Assembly (NCBI GenBank): GCA_016802295.1
Contig: JAESIW010000210.1
Location: 620,001-684,000 of the forward strand
Source of the DNA: Brachionus rotundiformis
Lineage: Eukaryota; Rotifera; Eurotatoria; Ploima; Brachionidae
Length of the DNA stretch: 64,000 nucleotides
Direction: 5' to 3'
The translations under genes and the position numbers were made by a program. The notes beneath the pieces are model-generated. The model was not told where the DNA came from. It searched no databases and worked only from the letters and a program-made list of their open reading frames with translations. Below, in pieces: positions 53,001 through 62,756 of the stretch (within the stretch, counting starts at the first letter, position 1; each line of letters starts with the position of its first letter).

Positions 53001-54212
53001 TTAATTATATTTGCTAACTATTGCACTTACAACGGTATCGCTAACTACGTTAACAATTGTTATAAACATATCTAGCACTCTATCTACAGCAATAATTATT
53101 GGTAATGCTATTAATGGCACACCGGCAATAATCATAACCATTATAACGCTTAACGATAACCCCGGAATACCTGGTGTAGCTATAGAACCCAACATACCAA
53201 CCACTACTATTGCTATAATGCTAGCTAAAGTTAAATCTATATTAAATAACTGAGCACAAAACACCACCGATGCCGCATAAAACAACGAGCTTCCGCCCAT
53301 ATTCATAACTGCACCTATTGGTAAAACTAAGCTAAAAATATTAGGCTTTAAGTTTAAATTAGTGCAAGTTTTTATATTAACCGGCAACGAAGCCAAAGAA
53401 GAAGAAGTACTAAACGCCATAATTTGTAGTGGTATAATTTTTTTTATAAAATCGGTATATTTTAAATTGGTAAAAAACACTACAACTAAACCTAAACCCA
53501 CATACAACCATATAAACAAACCAAAAATTACCAAAAGTATTAATTTAATGGTATCGTAAAAAATGTTGGCTCCTAAACTAGCGGTTAAATACGCCATTAA
53601 GCTAAACACCCCAAACGGAGCCAAATACATAATTATATTAATAATATTAATTAAAGCATCGTTTATTAAATCTAACGAAGCTAAAATTTTAGATTTATTA
53701 CTATTATTAATATAAGCTAAAGATAACCCCAAAATTATAGAAAAAAACAATACTTGTAGCAAATTACCTTCGGTTAAGGCTTTAAAAGGATTTTGCGGAA
53801 TTAAGGCTTTTATAAAATCTAGCACGGTAACAAACTTAAAGTTTTCGGTATTAGGAGCAGGGTTGCTAGCAGACAAACTATTAATAATATTAGCATCTAC
53901 CGTAGAACCAAAATTAAACAATACCGACAAAAAAGCCCCTAAAAAACCAGAAATAGTAGAAAGTAAAACTATACTTAGCAAAATACTTACAGCTAATTTT
54001 TTTATATTGGCGCTTTCGCCTAATTTAGCCACCGATACCACTATACCAAATAATATAATTGGCACCACTAACATTTTTAATAAAGATACAAAAATTTCGC
54101 CCAGTGGTTTTATATAAATTGCAAAAGGAGCATAGTATATACCCACTAACGCCCCTATTATTGCAAAAATAATTATAATGTATGGTTTTTTTAAAATTGC
54201 TACGTTTATCAT
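53001..54212 (-). CDS. Dicarboxylate/amino acid:cation symporter 1 (DAACS)
   Basis: 403-aa GltP/DctA-type symporter. The family features are the serine-rich hairpin FSTSSSLASLPVN and the substrate/sodium site LPIGAVMNMGGSSLFYAASVVF. The second hairpin is GMLGSIATPGIPGLSLS, and AVDRVLDMFITIVNVVSD is in TM8, with the conserved Asp and Asn. The mature fold has eight membrane helices. It is one of two adjacent paralogues; dicarboxylates, Glu/Asp or Ser/Thr are possible substrates. Confidence 0.92.
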   Translation of the reverse strand: MINVAILKKPYIIIIFAIIGALVGIYYAPFAIYIKPLGEIFVSLLKMLVVPIILFGIVVSVAKLGESANIKKLAVSILLSIVLLSTISGFLGAFLSVLFNFGSTVDANIINSLSASNPAPNTENFKFVTVLDFIKALIPQNPFKALTEGNLLQVLFFSIILGLSLAYINNSNKSKILASLDLINDALINIINIIMYLAPFGVFSLMAYLTASLGANIFYDTIKLILLVIFGLFIWLYVGLGLVVVFFTNLKYTDFIKKIIPLQIMAFSTSSSLASLPVNIKTCTNLNLKPNIFSLVLPIGAVMNMGGSSLFYAASVVFCAQLFNIDLTLASIIAIVVVGMLGSIATPGIPGLSLSVIMVMIIAGVPLIALPIIIAVDRVLDMFITIVNVVSDTVVSAIVSKYN

Positions 54213-54230
54213 TTTGCTTATGTGTGTTTA

Positions 54231-55505
54231 TTATTTGTTATCTTTGTTTAACTTAGCATCTATTAACATGGTAACGGTTAAATCGCCCATTACGTTAATG
54301 GCGGTTCGTATCATATCAAAAATTCTATCTACAGCAAATAATAACGGAATAGCAGTTAATGGTAAGTTAACAGCAGCAACTACCGCCACTAATAATACAC
54401 TTGGCCCTGGCACGCCTGCTGTTGCAACCGCCCCTATAATAGATACTAAACCTAGCACAATATAGCCAGATAAAGAAATATCTATATTAAACATTTGGGC
54501 AAAAAACACCGCAGCCATTGCATAAAACATACCGTTGCCGTTCATATTTACAGTTGCCCCTAACGGAATAACAAACTTAGCTATAGAGCTTTTAGCTTTT
54601 AACTGGCTAGCACAACGTAAATTTGTTGGTACGCTTACTAAAGATGATGCTGTGGTAAATGAGATAATTTGAAGAGGAAGAGAAGTTTTAATAAAAGTGG
54701 TATATTTAATTTTAGTAAAAAGTTTAATTAGTAATCCAAAAAAGCCGTATGTATAAATAATGCTTAGTATGGTATATAAAATTACTAATTTTAACACTAA
54801 TAACAATACTTGTATACCCATTGCCTGCACAGAATAAGCCATTAAGCCCATTACCCCAATAGGTGCTAGTAAAATAATTTTTGCCATCATCCATAGTAAA
54901 GCATCGTTAAATACATCTAGCGTACGCATTACTTTTTCTTTGTTTGGGTTAGAAATATAACTTATAGCTATACCTAAAAATGTAGCAAATACTAAAATTT
55001 GAATAATATTACCTTTTACCAAAGCTTCTATTGGGTTAAGTGGAATAATACCAAATATAAAATCCCAAAACCCTACTAACGAAGCCGCATTGCCATCGCT
55101 AAATACTTCTTGCCCATTTAATAAAGCCTGCGGAAGCTGTGCTAAACCCTGCCCTGGTTTAAATATTAATGCAGTAACAATACCTAAAAAAATTGCAATA
55201 GCAGATGTAGCCACAAATAATATAGTAGCCCAAGAACCAACCTTGCCGGCAGACTCGGTTTGTGCTAAATTGCCACTTGCCACTAAAATAGATACAAAAA
55301 TTATTGGCACTATTAACATTTTTATTAAATGAATAAATAAATCACCAACATTATGTAAAAAGCCAGAAGACTGCGGTGCGTATAAACCTAATAACACACC
55401 TATAACACCAAATACTAATATGTTAACACTACTAGCCCAGTAATTAATAAGTTTATATTTTGTGGTAATAAGTTTGGTTTTATTTTCAATGTCAATTTGT
55501 TGCAT
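54231..55505 (-). CDS. Dicarboxylate/amino acid:cation symporter 2 (DAACS)
   Basis: 424-aa paralogue of the preceding transporter. It has FTTASSLVSVPTN, PLGATVNMNGNGMFYAMAAVFF, the hairpin GAVATAGVPGPSV and AVDRIFDMIRTAINVMGD. Differences in the second hairpin (TAGVPGPS against TPGIPGLS) suggest different substrates. A GGAGG-type site precedes ATG 55505. The two genes are 18 bp apart, so they are expressed together and probably arose by tandem duplication. Confidence 0.92.
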   Translation of the reverse strand: MQQIDIENKTKLITTKYKLINYWASSVNILVFGVIGVLLGLYAPQSSGFLHNVGDLFIHLIKMLIVPIIFVSILVASGNLAQTESAGKVGSWATILFVATSAIAIFLGIVTALIFKPGQGLAQLPQALLNGQEVFSDGNAASLVGFWDFIFGIIPLNPIEALVKGNIIQILVFATFLGIAISYISNPNKEKVMRTLDVFNDALLWMMAKIILLAPIGVMGLMAYSVQAMGIQVLLLVLKLVILYTILSIIYTYGFFGLLIKLFTKIKYTTFIKTSLPLQIISFTTASSLVSVPTNLRCASQLKAKSSIAKFVIPLGATVNMNGNGMFYAMAAVFFAQMFNIDISLSGYIVLGLVSIIGAVATAGVPGPSVLLVAVVAAVNLPLTAIPLLFAVDRIFDMIRTAINVMGDLTVTMLIDAKLNKDNK

Positions 55506-55606
55506 GGTAACCTCCTTGTTGTTTAATTTGTGTTTTGGTTAAAACAATTTACATTTAAAATAATATAATAGTGTAAAGCGTAATTGTAAATCAAGCTAAT
55601 TTTAAT

Positions 55607-56563
55607 TTATTTTTTAAAATTAATAATTTTTAATAGGGTAAAAAATCGTTTTTTTATTAAAAACATTAAGGTTTTGTAGTACATATTTAAGTAATTATTA
55701 GTTGCATTATAATTGTAAAAAATATTAGAAATTGTATTTAAGTAATTTATATTCTTAATATCTTTTTTAAACTCTGCATAGTGCATTTTAAACAACTTAC
55801 TTTGTAAAATATCTAAATAAACACTAGATAAATTGTGGTTATACAAAAAATTATGCAAAAAAGAATCTACCACTAAACAACTATTAAAATTTAAAATACC
55901 AACCTTGCTTTGCATTATAGACCCACTACGCCTGCGATAATAATACAAAGCACTAGGTACATAAGAAATACTACTGCTTAGCAAAATAGCCACCCAATGA
56001 TACGGCACATCTGTGTAAATAATATTGTTAATAAACTTAAGCTTATGTTTTTGTAAAAAGCTATTTTTATATACTTTTTGCCAAGCGGTAACGCCACCTT
56101 GTTGTAAAATAATTTTTTTATCTGTGTGGGTGCTATATATTTTATTAGGGTTTAAATCTTTATGCTGTTGCAAGCACTTTTGTGGATTATAGTATTTAAA
56201 ATAATCTATTAGTATTAAATCGGTACTGTAGTTAGCTATATGCTTAAACAAGCGTTTTAGAGCGTATGTAGGCAACCAATCGTCAGAATCTACAAACATT
56301 ACAAATTCGCCCGTAGCATACTGCAAACCTGTATTTCTAGATGCAGACAAACCTAAATTAACACCATGATTGTACACCTTAATAAACTTGTATTGGTTTT
56401 TATATTGATTAACTATGTGCATAGTATTATCGGTAGAGCAATCGTTTATAACAATTAGTTCAAAATTATTATAGGTTTGATTAACTAAAGAATCCAAAGC
56501 CTCAGCTATATAGTTTTGTACGTTGTAAGCGGGCATAATAATACTAAACTTAGGTTTTATCAT
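55607..56563 (-). CDS. Glycosyltransferase family 2 protein
   Basis: 318-aa GT-A-fold glycosyltransferase. The nucleotide-sugar domain starts FSIIMPAYNVQNYIAEALDSL, with NDCSTDNT and the DxD-type metal motif VDSDDW near residue 93. The C-terminal part is basic and hydrophobic (MYYKTLMFLIKKRFFTLLKII), suggesting membrane association. It is paired with the GT4 gene and may build a surface glycan; acceptor and sugar are unknown. Confidence 0.88.
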   Translation of the reverse strand: MIKPKFSIIMPAYNVQNYIAEALDSLVNQTYNNFELIVINDCSTDNTMHIVNQYKNQYKFIKVYNHGVNLGLSASRNTGLQYATGEFVMFVDSDDWLPTYALKRLFKHIANYSTDLILIDYFKYYNPQKCLQQHKDLNPNKIYSTHTDKKIILQQGGVTAWQKVYKNSFLQKHKLKFINNIIYTDVPYHWVAILLSSSISYVPSALYYYRRRSGSIMQSKVGILNFNSCLVVDSFLHNFLYNHNLSSVYLDILQSKLFKMHYAEFKKDIKNINYLNTISNIFYNYNATNNYLNMYYKTLMFLIKKRFFTLLKIINFKK

Positions 56564-56574
56564 TTTTATAAATA

Positions 56575-57738
56575 CTAATTAATTGCTATATTTTCACTTC
56601 TGTGGTTATCTAAGTGTAGCACTAAATTCTTAATATTAAATTTATCTACACAGTAATTATAGTTACTTAACGCCATAGGGCTAATGCTACTATTGGCATG
56701 TAAATTAATGTGTTGAATTGCGTTATTAATTTGTACCGCTAAATTATTTGCCGTTACAGGCTTGCTGTAAAAAGCGTTGGTGGTAGTAATTTCGGGTAAA
56801 GCCCCACTACCAGAAGAAACCACTAAACACTTAGCTAAAGAAGCTTCTATTGCTACTAACCCAAAGGGTTCGTCAAATATGCTAGGCACAACTGCAATAT
56901 TGCTTTGTTGCATGTGTTTAAACACATTGTTAGATGTTAAATTATAGTGTATAACTAAACGCTTGCTGTTTATTAGTTGTTTAATATTAGGTGTACGTAT
57001 TAAGCTATTAAATTGTTTTAAATACTTAGCTTTACCAGAAAAATTTGCCACTACTAGCACTGCTTTATAGTCTAAATGCTGGCTTAACACGCTTTGCAGT
57101 GCATAAATTAACGGCACAATACCTTTATTAGCCACGGGCTTGCCGGCAAATATTATTTGCTTTTGCTTGCTTGCAACGTTGTTTAAGTTGTAATTTAAGT
57201 GCCCATAGCTATTATAAATAGTAACTATTTTGTTAGCCAATAAAGGTTGCTTATGTGCTAATTGATTAGCCACAAAATTACTAATGGCATATATTTTGCT
57301 AATATCTTTAAGGTATTTATTGTAATACCACCAATTAATAATTTTAAATTGTTCTTTAAACCTATTAATAAAATAATTAACATGTTTGTGCAAACAAACT
57401 ACTGTGTTTTTGCAATTTTTAGCTATAAAAGTAGCTAGCTTGGTATCTTGATGAACCTCTATTACTTTTATGTTGTTAGCGTTAATGTAATTAACTACCC
57501 AAGTGTAGTAATTTTGCTTGCTACTACTATTAAGCTTACTACATACATTTACGTTAATGTTAGTATTATTAAAATTTTGTATAGGGGTTTTAGTAAAAGC
57601 AGACAACACCATTATATTGTTTATATATTTGCTATTAACAATATAAGGCAAACAAGCGTTAACCACTGGTTTGGTAACCGTACTACAAAACGGATTGTTT
57701 TTAGGTAAAACTACGGCTATATTGTAAAGTGTTTTCAT
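56575..57738 (-). CDS. Glycosyltransferase family 4-type protein
   Basis: 387-aa GT-B-fold protein. The donor-binding half has IIFAGKPVANKGIVPLIYAL and the family EX7E-type segment FDEPFGLVAIEASLAKCLVVSSGSG. The start is set at ATG 57738 (MKTLYNIAVVLP); a TTG at 57747 is less likely. It lies 11 bp ahead of the GT2 gene. Presumed LPS or capsule assembly. Confidence 0.85.
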   Translation of the reverse strand: MKTLYNIAVVLPKNNPFCSTVTKPVVNACLPYIVNSKYINNIMVLSAFTKTPIQNFNNTNINVNVCSKLNSSSKQNYYTWVVNYINANNIKVIEVHQDTKLATFIAKNCKNTVVCLHKHVNYFINRFKEQFKIINWWYYNKYLKDISKIYAISNFVANQLAHKQPLLANKIVTIYNSYGHLNYNLNNVASKQKQIIFAGKPVANKGIVPLIYALQSVLSQHLDYKAVLVVANFSGKAKYLKQFNSLIRTPNIKQLINSKRLVIHYNLTSNNVFKHMQQSNIAVVPSIFDEPFGLVAIEASLAKCLVVSSGSGALPEITTTNAFYSKPVTANNLAVQINNAIQHINLHANSSISPMALSNYNYCVDKFNIKNLVLHLDNHRSENIAIN

Positions 57739-57854
57739 AACAAGCAATTTACTACAAGTAATTAATATAAAATAATAAAAACAAATAATAGCATAAAAAT
57801 ATTAAATATTGTATAATTACACAGAATATAAATAATATTAACAATATAAACTAT

Positions 57855-58997
57855 ATGGTAAACAATAACGAATTTGTTTATATAAACAATCAAGAACAAC
57901 TAGATTTTTATGTAAACGAGTTAACCAACTACAACATTTGGGCGGTAGATACCGAATTTAACCGCAATAACAAAAATTATTTACCTCAGTTGTGTTTAAT
58001 ACAAATTAGCTACAAACCAAATTTTGCACTTGCTATAGATTGTTTAGCGGGGTTAAATTTAACCAACCTGCTAAATTTAATGTATCAACAACATATTGTA
58101 AAGGTTTTTCATGCTTGTAGGCAAGATATTGAAATGCTATACAATATAACTAGTAAAATTCCACCTAATTTGTTTGATACCCAAATTGCTGTGTTGGCTT
58201 TAAACCTACCAAAAGATATTTCTTACGATAAACTAGTAAAACACTATTTAAACATTGCGGTAGACAAATCTTTAAAGCAAAGCCAGTGGCATGTACGCCC
58301 GTTAATGCCAAAACATATTGAATATGCTTGTTTAGATGTTGTTTATTTATTTGATTGCTATTTGTTAATAAACAACCAACTTAATCAACAAAACCGTGCT
58401 AGTTGGCTTGCAGAAGCTTTTGCCGAATTATATAATCCAGATTTATATAACTACAACATTACCGTTAACGCCACCAAACTTGCCCACGGTTTGCCTAAAA
58501 GTATGTACACCTTAATTTTAAATATTATGTTATGGCGAGAACAAACCGCTAAAGAACTTGATATTGCCAGAAACATACTAATAGACAACAAAACCATTAA
58601 AAGCCTTGTATTACAAAGTAAAAATAATAATAACAATCTTAATCTTAAAAACTTTGTTAACCCTAAAGCCCACCATACTTTACCAACGCTAAGCAATATT
58701 TTAAACACCGTAGAAAACGCAGAACCAATTGTTACCCAACGCACTCCTTTAACCGAAAACCAAAAAGATACTTTATGCTTGCTTAAAATGTTATTAGTAT
58801 ATTGCAGTAATAAACACGCTATTCATTCTACTTTAATTGCATCGGCAGAAGATTTAAACGAACTAGCTGTTAACTTAAACCCTAACCACAAAGTATTTTT
58901 AACTTGGCGTTATAATGTTTTTGGCAAATACGTGCAAAACTTACTAAACGGCAAGCTAGGTATTAGCATGCTTAACAATACAATTACAGTGTGCTAA
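57855..58997 (+). CDS. rnd: Ribonuclease D
   Basis: 380-aa 3'-5' exoribonuclease for tRNA and small RNA trimming. The DEDD catalytic motifs are ExoI VDTEFNR (near residue 32), ExoII FHACRQDIEML and ExoIII YACLDVVYLFDCY. The C-terminal half contains an HRDC-type domain (about residues 210-290). It is convergent with hdaA, sharing the last four bases. Confidence 0.93.
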   Translation: MVNNNEFVYINNQEQLDFYVNELTNYNIWAVDTEFNRNNKNYLPQLCLIQISYKPNFALAIDCLAGLNLTNLLNLMYQQHIVKVFHACRQDIEMLYNITSKIPPNLFDTQIAVLALNLPKDISYDKLVKHYLNIAVDKSLKQSQWHVRPLMPKHIEYACLDVVYLFDCYLLINNQLNQQNRASWLAEAFAELYNPDLYNYNITVNATKLAHGLPKSMYTLILNIMLWREQTAKELDIARNILIDNKTIKSLVLQSKNNNNNLNLKNFVNPKAHHTLPTLSNILNTVENAEPIVTQRTPLTENQKDTLCLLKMLLVYCSNKHAIHSTLIASAEDLNELAVNLNPNHKVFLTWRYNVFGKYVQNLLNGKLGISMLNNTITVC

Positions 58998-59653
58998 TTA
59001 TTGGTTTGCATAAAACTTAATATAATGTTTTTATTAGGAAGCTTTTTGTGGCTATTAACATAATTAACAATACCATTAACCGTAATGCTTATTGTGTGCA
59101 AATTATAATTGCTGTAGGTTAAAATATAATTGTAAGTAAGTTTGGGTAAATGTATTTGATATTGGCTTAAAATTTTTTTAAAAATAGTTTCTATTTCTGC
59201 ATTGCTGGGCTGGTTTAATGTAATTAAGGTTGCCCCTTGTAATCTTGTGTTTAAATCTGTAAGTGTAAAGTTAAGTTGTTGCAGGTTTTTGTTGCTACTA
59301 AAAACTAGCTTTTTATTGTATTTAATGCATAAATTATAAATTGCAAATAAATTTTGTTGGCTAATATGTGTTGTTTCTAAATTGTCTATAATTATAATAC
59401 TATATTGCTGTATTAAATCTGTTACGTGGCTTAGTGTGGCATTATTACTAACAAAAACGCCGTTTAAATTATACGCCAATTGTTGCAACATTGCGGTTTT
59501 ACCTAACCCTTTATTGGCATATAAAAACACCACATTAAAAACCCATTGTGTGTTAAACAACACATTATAAGCAAATTTATTATAATTGCTAACTACTAAA
59601 TGATTAACGGTATTGCTATTTAAATTAATAAATAACTGATTATAGTTGTTCAT
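58994..59653 (-). CDS. hdaA: DnaA-related replication regulator (HdaA-like)
   Basis: 219-aa AAA+ protein like DnaA domain III, with no DNA-binding domain IV. The Walker A is YANKGLGKTAMLQQ (about 45-58) and Walker B is IIIIDNLE. A sensor-like segment LNTRLQGATLITLNQP follows. In Caulobacter HdaA works with the beta clamp to inactivate DnaA-ATP. The family's N-terminal clamp-binding motif is not obvious; residues 3-9 (NYNQLFI) are a possible form. Its start overlaps the DUF2066 gene by 14 bp. Confidence 0.82.
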   Translation of the reverse strand: MNNYNQLFINLNSNTVNHLVVSNYNKFAYNVLFNTQWVFNVVFLYANKGLGKTAMLQQLAYNLNGVFVSNNATLSHVTDLIQQYSIIIIDNLETTHISQQNLFAIYNLCIKYNKKLVFSSNKNLQQLNFTLTDLNTRLQGATLITLNQPSNAEIETIFKKILSQYQIHLPKLTYNYILTYSNYNLHTISITVNGIVNYVNSHKKLPNKNIILSFMQTNN

Positions 59654-60695
59654 TGCAAATATTATTAACCTGTAATAACATGTTTTTATTATCTAACAAA
59701 ATACAGTAGCTTTGTAGTTTAGTGGTTAAAGATGAAATGTTTTCGGTAGTTTGTATTTGAATATTAACATATTTATTGCCAAATTCGTACACTACAATGT
59801 TTTTAGAAAAACCATTTTGCAATAAAGTTTGTTTTATTTTTTCTACTTCTATTAACGAATTAAACTTAATAGTTAAATAATATAAATTACCAAAAGCACT
59901 AATTTTGTTAGAAGCCACTGCGGTGCGATCTTTAGCTTCTAGGTAAAAAATTGCTTTGTAAAAACCGCTGGTAATATTGCTAACATTTTTAATACTATAC
60001 ATATTTTTATTGCTAGATACACTTTTAATATTAATATCGTATAAGTAATCTACACTAGTGGCGTTGCCTGTGCTATCTGTAACTACGTTAGAAGATTTAT
60101 TTAACTGCACTAAAAAAATATCGCTAACGCCCAAAGTGGTAAGTAAATTACTAACTTGATTAGGGTTTAATTGTAAAAAAGAATTAAACGAATAGTAAAT
60201 TAAGTTAGATAAAAAGCTGTCAGAGTTTTGTTCAAACAAGCTATTCCATTGGTAATTTTCTGCTAAAGCGTTGTTGTAGGTAAAATAAGGTACTACTAAA
60301 TAATCTTTTTCTATGTTAGAATCCGCAAACCTAACGCCATTATCGTTTAAAAAATCTGCTAATAAATTTTGGTTAAACGTAAAAACCACATTGGCTTTGT
60401 AGGTATTTCTGCCTACGTCTTCGTTGTTAATATTAAAACTATAAATTAACTTAGATATATCTGCAATTTCTACTAAGTTATCTATTTTATCTTCGTCTGC
60501 TTGTAGCACAAGTTTGTACAACATACTTTTAAAAGCTTGTTTAGAATAAACCACAAAGGCTTCTTCTTTAATATTGCTATCTGGGTTTTCTCTGGTGTGG
60601 CTAATATTAACATTAACGTTAAATACATTTGCCTGTATTACAGAGCACAACACAAAAATAAAAAATACAAATTTTGCTAAATATTTAAATAACAT
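59640..60695 (-). CDS. DUF2066 exported protein
   Basis: 351-aa protein with a signal peptide (FVFFIFVLCSVIQA). It belongs to DUF2066, a periplasmic family typically lying beside hdaA/hda and purM genes in proteobacteria. The length is normal. The first domain has AFKSMLYKLVLQ and YKANVVFTFNQNLLADFLNDNGVRF, typical of the family; the C-terminal half is diverged. Function is unknown. It is 2 bp from holC. Confidence 0.8.
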   Translation of the reverse strand: MLFKYLAKFVFFIFVLCSVIQANVFNVNVNISHTRENPDSNIKEEAFVVYSKQAFKSMLYKLVLQADEDKIDNLVEIADISKLIYSFNINNEDVGRNTYKANVVFTFNQNLLADFLNDNGVRFADSNIEKDYLVVPYFTYNNALAENYQWNSLFEQNSDSFLSNLIYYSFNSFLQLNPNQVSNLLTTLGVSDIFLVQLNKSSNVVTDSTGNATSVDYLYDINIKSVSSNKNMYSIKNVSNITSGFYKAIFYLEAKDRTAVASNKISAFGNLYYLTIKFNSLIEVEKIKQTLLQNGFSKNIVVYEFGNKYVNIQIQTTENISSLTTKLQSYCILLDNKNMLLQVNNICNEQL

Positions 60696-60697
60696 GC

Positions 60698-61120
60698 TTA
60701 ATTAACCGTAATTGCTTTTAAGTTAATATTATTATTACTTAATAAGGTTTTATATCTGTTTCTGTTGTAACTTAAACTATTACTGTTTAATGCGTTAAAC
60801 ACAATACTTATATTATTAGTAATGCTTATATTGGTATTATTTAACAATACAGTATAGTTATTAATAAAATTATAATTATTAGTAAGGTTAGGGGTAAAGC
60901 TATACAAAACTACAGGCGTTTGCTTAGCACAATCATCGGTAGCCAAACAATGAGCAAAAAAAACACCAGAACTCCACAAGCCTACATTTATATCATTTAG
61001 CTCTTGCTCTTCTACAACTAAGTTTAGCGTGCCTTTTTTTGTTAATAAATCTTGTAAAATAGCAATTAAAGATTTATTAAAATTAGCATTTTTTACACTG
61101 TAAAACTCTACCTCTAACAT
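60698..61120 (-). CDS. holC: DNA polymerase III chi subunit
   Basis: 140-aa chi subunit, which links the clamp loader to SSB. The assignment rests on weak sequence similarity (start LEVEFYSVKN, middle GLWSSGVFFAHCLATDDCAKQTPVVL) and on its position directly after pepA, the usual alphaproteobacterial arrangement. It is 11 bp from pepA. Confidence 0.82.
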   Translation of the reverse strand: MLEVEFYSVKNANFNKSLIAILQDLLTKKGTLNLVVEEQELNDINVGLWSSGVFFAHCLATDDCAKQTPVVLYSFTPNLTNNYNFINNYTVLLNNTNISITNNISIVFNALNSNSLSYNRNRYKTLLSNNNINLKAITVN

Positions 61121-61131
61121 ACAATAACTAA

Positions 61132-62601
61132 CTAATTATTTTCGTAATAACGTTTTACAAAAGTGTTTAGCAACCTAACACCAAAAGCAGGCGAACCTTT
61201 TTGGTGTAAATCTGCATTGTTACCACCCATTATACCAGAAACTCCGGCAATATCTAAATGAGCCCATGGTACATCGTTAACAAACTCTTTTAAAAACATT
61301 GCGGCAAAAATACTACCTGCAACTTTAGGGGCAGTACTAATGTTTTGTAAGTCTGCTACACTAGATTTTAAATGCTTTTCGTACTCTTTACCCATAGGCA
61401 TATTCCATAGTAACTCTCCTACTTCTTCGCCAGCGCTAAGTAATTTAGCTCCTAAGTTGCCATTGTTGGTAAATAAGCCCGCACGTTCGGTACCTAAAGA
61501 TACAATAATTGCACCGGTTAGTGTAGCCACGTTTATCATTTCTTGTGGTTGATATTCGGTAGAACACATGTGTAGTAAATCTCCTAGCACTAATCTACCT
61601 TCGGCATCGGTATTTAAAATTTCAACGGTTTTGCCGTTCATAGCTTTAACAATATCGCCTGGTTTAATAGCACTGCCGTTAACTAAATTTTCTACCAACC
61701 CTACTACACCAACTACGTTTACTTTGGCTTTTCTAACAGCTAAAGTTGCCATTAAGCCAATAGTTGCCGCCGCACCAGACATATCTTTTTTCATATCTAT
61801 CATTCCACCTGCAGGTTTTAGGCTGTAGCCTCCGCTGTCAAAAGTAACGCCTTTGCCAACTATAGCTAGTGGTTTGTGTTGTTCTGGGTTGTTGTTGTAC
61901 TCCATAACTACTACGTAGCTTTCGGTATCGCTACCTTTACCTACAGATAAAAACATATCCATATTTTTTCTGGCAAGTTCTGGCTTACTTAATACTGTAA
62001 CTTTAACGCCTAAAGATTGTAGTTTTTTAATTTCTTCTACCACATAATGCGGAGTAGCCACATTAGCTGGTTGGTTAACTAAGTTTTTAGCAAAATTTAC
62101 GCCAGAAACAACTGCGTTAAGTTCTTCTATATTAATTTCTGCGTTAATTAAATTAATAATATTGGTTTGGTGAGTAGTGTGTTGCTTTTGGTTGGTAACA
62201 TGAACATCAAAACCATATGCTTTAATATTAAAACCAGTTACAATTTCTAACGCCATAGCGTTGTTAACTTCTGTATTTTGTGCAAAAAACACTTCTAAAT
62301 CTACTTCGTTTTCTTTAGCCACCACAGAAGATGCAAAGCCACCAACTACATTAGCTAAAGCAGCATCTAACTTATTAGCTTCACCTAAACCTACTACTAT
62401 AAAACGTTTACCTAATAAGCCGGTTAACTCTAGTTTTTGTTTATAGTCTGCCGTAAAATTATTAATATTTACAATGTTTTGTAAGCTTGGCATAGAATCG
62501 CAATACTTAGCTATTACGTTTTCTAGATTCTCTTTTGTGGTAAAAATTACCGATACCGCCAAAGGATTTTGGCTATTGGCACAATTGTTATTTATTTGCA
62601 T
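61132..62601 (-). CDS. pepA: Leucyl aminopeptidase (cytosol aminopeptidase, M17)
   Basis: 489-aa M17 zinc/manganese aminopeptidase. The metal and active-site segments are intact: VGKGVTFDSGGYSLKPAGGM, then MKKDMSGAA and the signature NTDAEGRLVLGD (about residues 327-338). The N-terminal regulatory domain (1-150) is typical. In some bacteria PepA also binds DNA, but nothing here suggests that. It heads a pepA-holC-DUF2066-hdaA operon. Confidence 0.96.
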   Translation of the reverse strand: MQINNNCANSQNPLAVSVIFTTKENLENVIAKYCDSMPSLQNIVNINNFTADYKQKLELTGLLGKRFIVVGLGEANKLDAALANVVGGFASSVVAKENEVDLEVFFAQNTEVNNAMALEIVTGFNIKAYGFDVHVTNQKQHTTHQTNIINLINAEINIEELNAVVSGVNFAKNLVNQPANVATPHYVVEEIKKLQSLGVKVTVLSKPELARKNMDMFLSVGKGSDTESYVVVMEYNNNPEQHKPLAIVGKGVTFDSGGYSLKPAGGMIDMKKDMSGAAATIGLMATLAVRKAKVNVVGVVGLVENLVNGSAIKPGDIVKAMNGKTVEILNTDAEGRLVLGDLLHMCSTEYQPQEMINVATLTGAIIVSLGTERAGLFTNNGNLGAKLLSAGEEVGELLWNMPMGKEYEKHLKSSVADLQNISTAPKVAGSIFAAMFLKEFVNDVPWAHLDIAGVSGIMGGNNADLHQKGSPAFGVRLLNTFVKRYYENN

Positions 62602-62685
62602 TATATTAATACTCCTTAGTAATTAAAGTTAAAAAAACAAAGATTTACTTGCTTTGTATAAATTTTTATAAAATATATTAATGTG

Positions 62686-62714
62686 TTGATTATAATATAT
62701 ATAAATATTATAAT
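62686..62714 (+). promoter_or_regulatory. Promoter of cysQ
   Basis: TTGATT (62686-62691) and a perfect TATAAT (62709-62714) are exactly 17 bp apart, 42 bp before the cysQ ATG, in the divergent pepA-cysQ region. Confidence 0.65.
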
Positions 62715-62756
62715 ACTTTTATACCAATAATCATAGCACAAACTAAAAGAGGGCAA

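Noticed and set aside
53011..54465. Plus-strand frames opposite the two symporter genes
   Set aside because: Antisense of hydrophobic coding sequence; the Ile/Thr-rich translation is typical of shadow frames.
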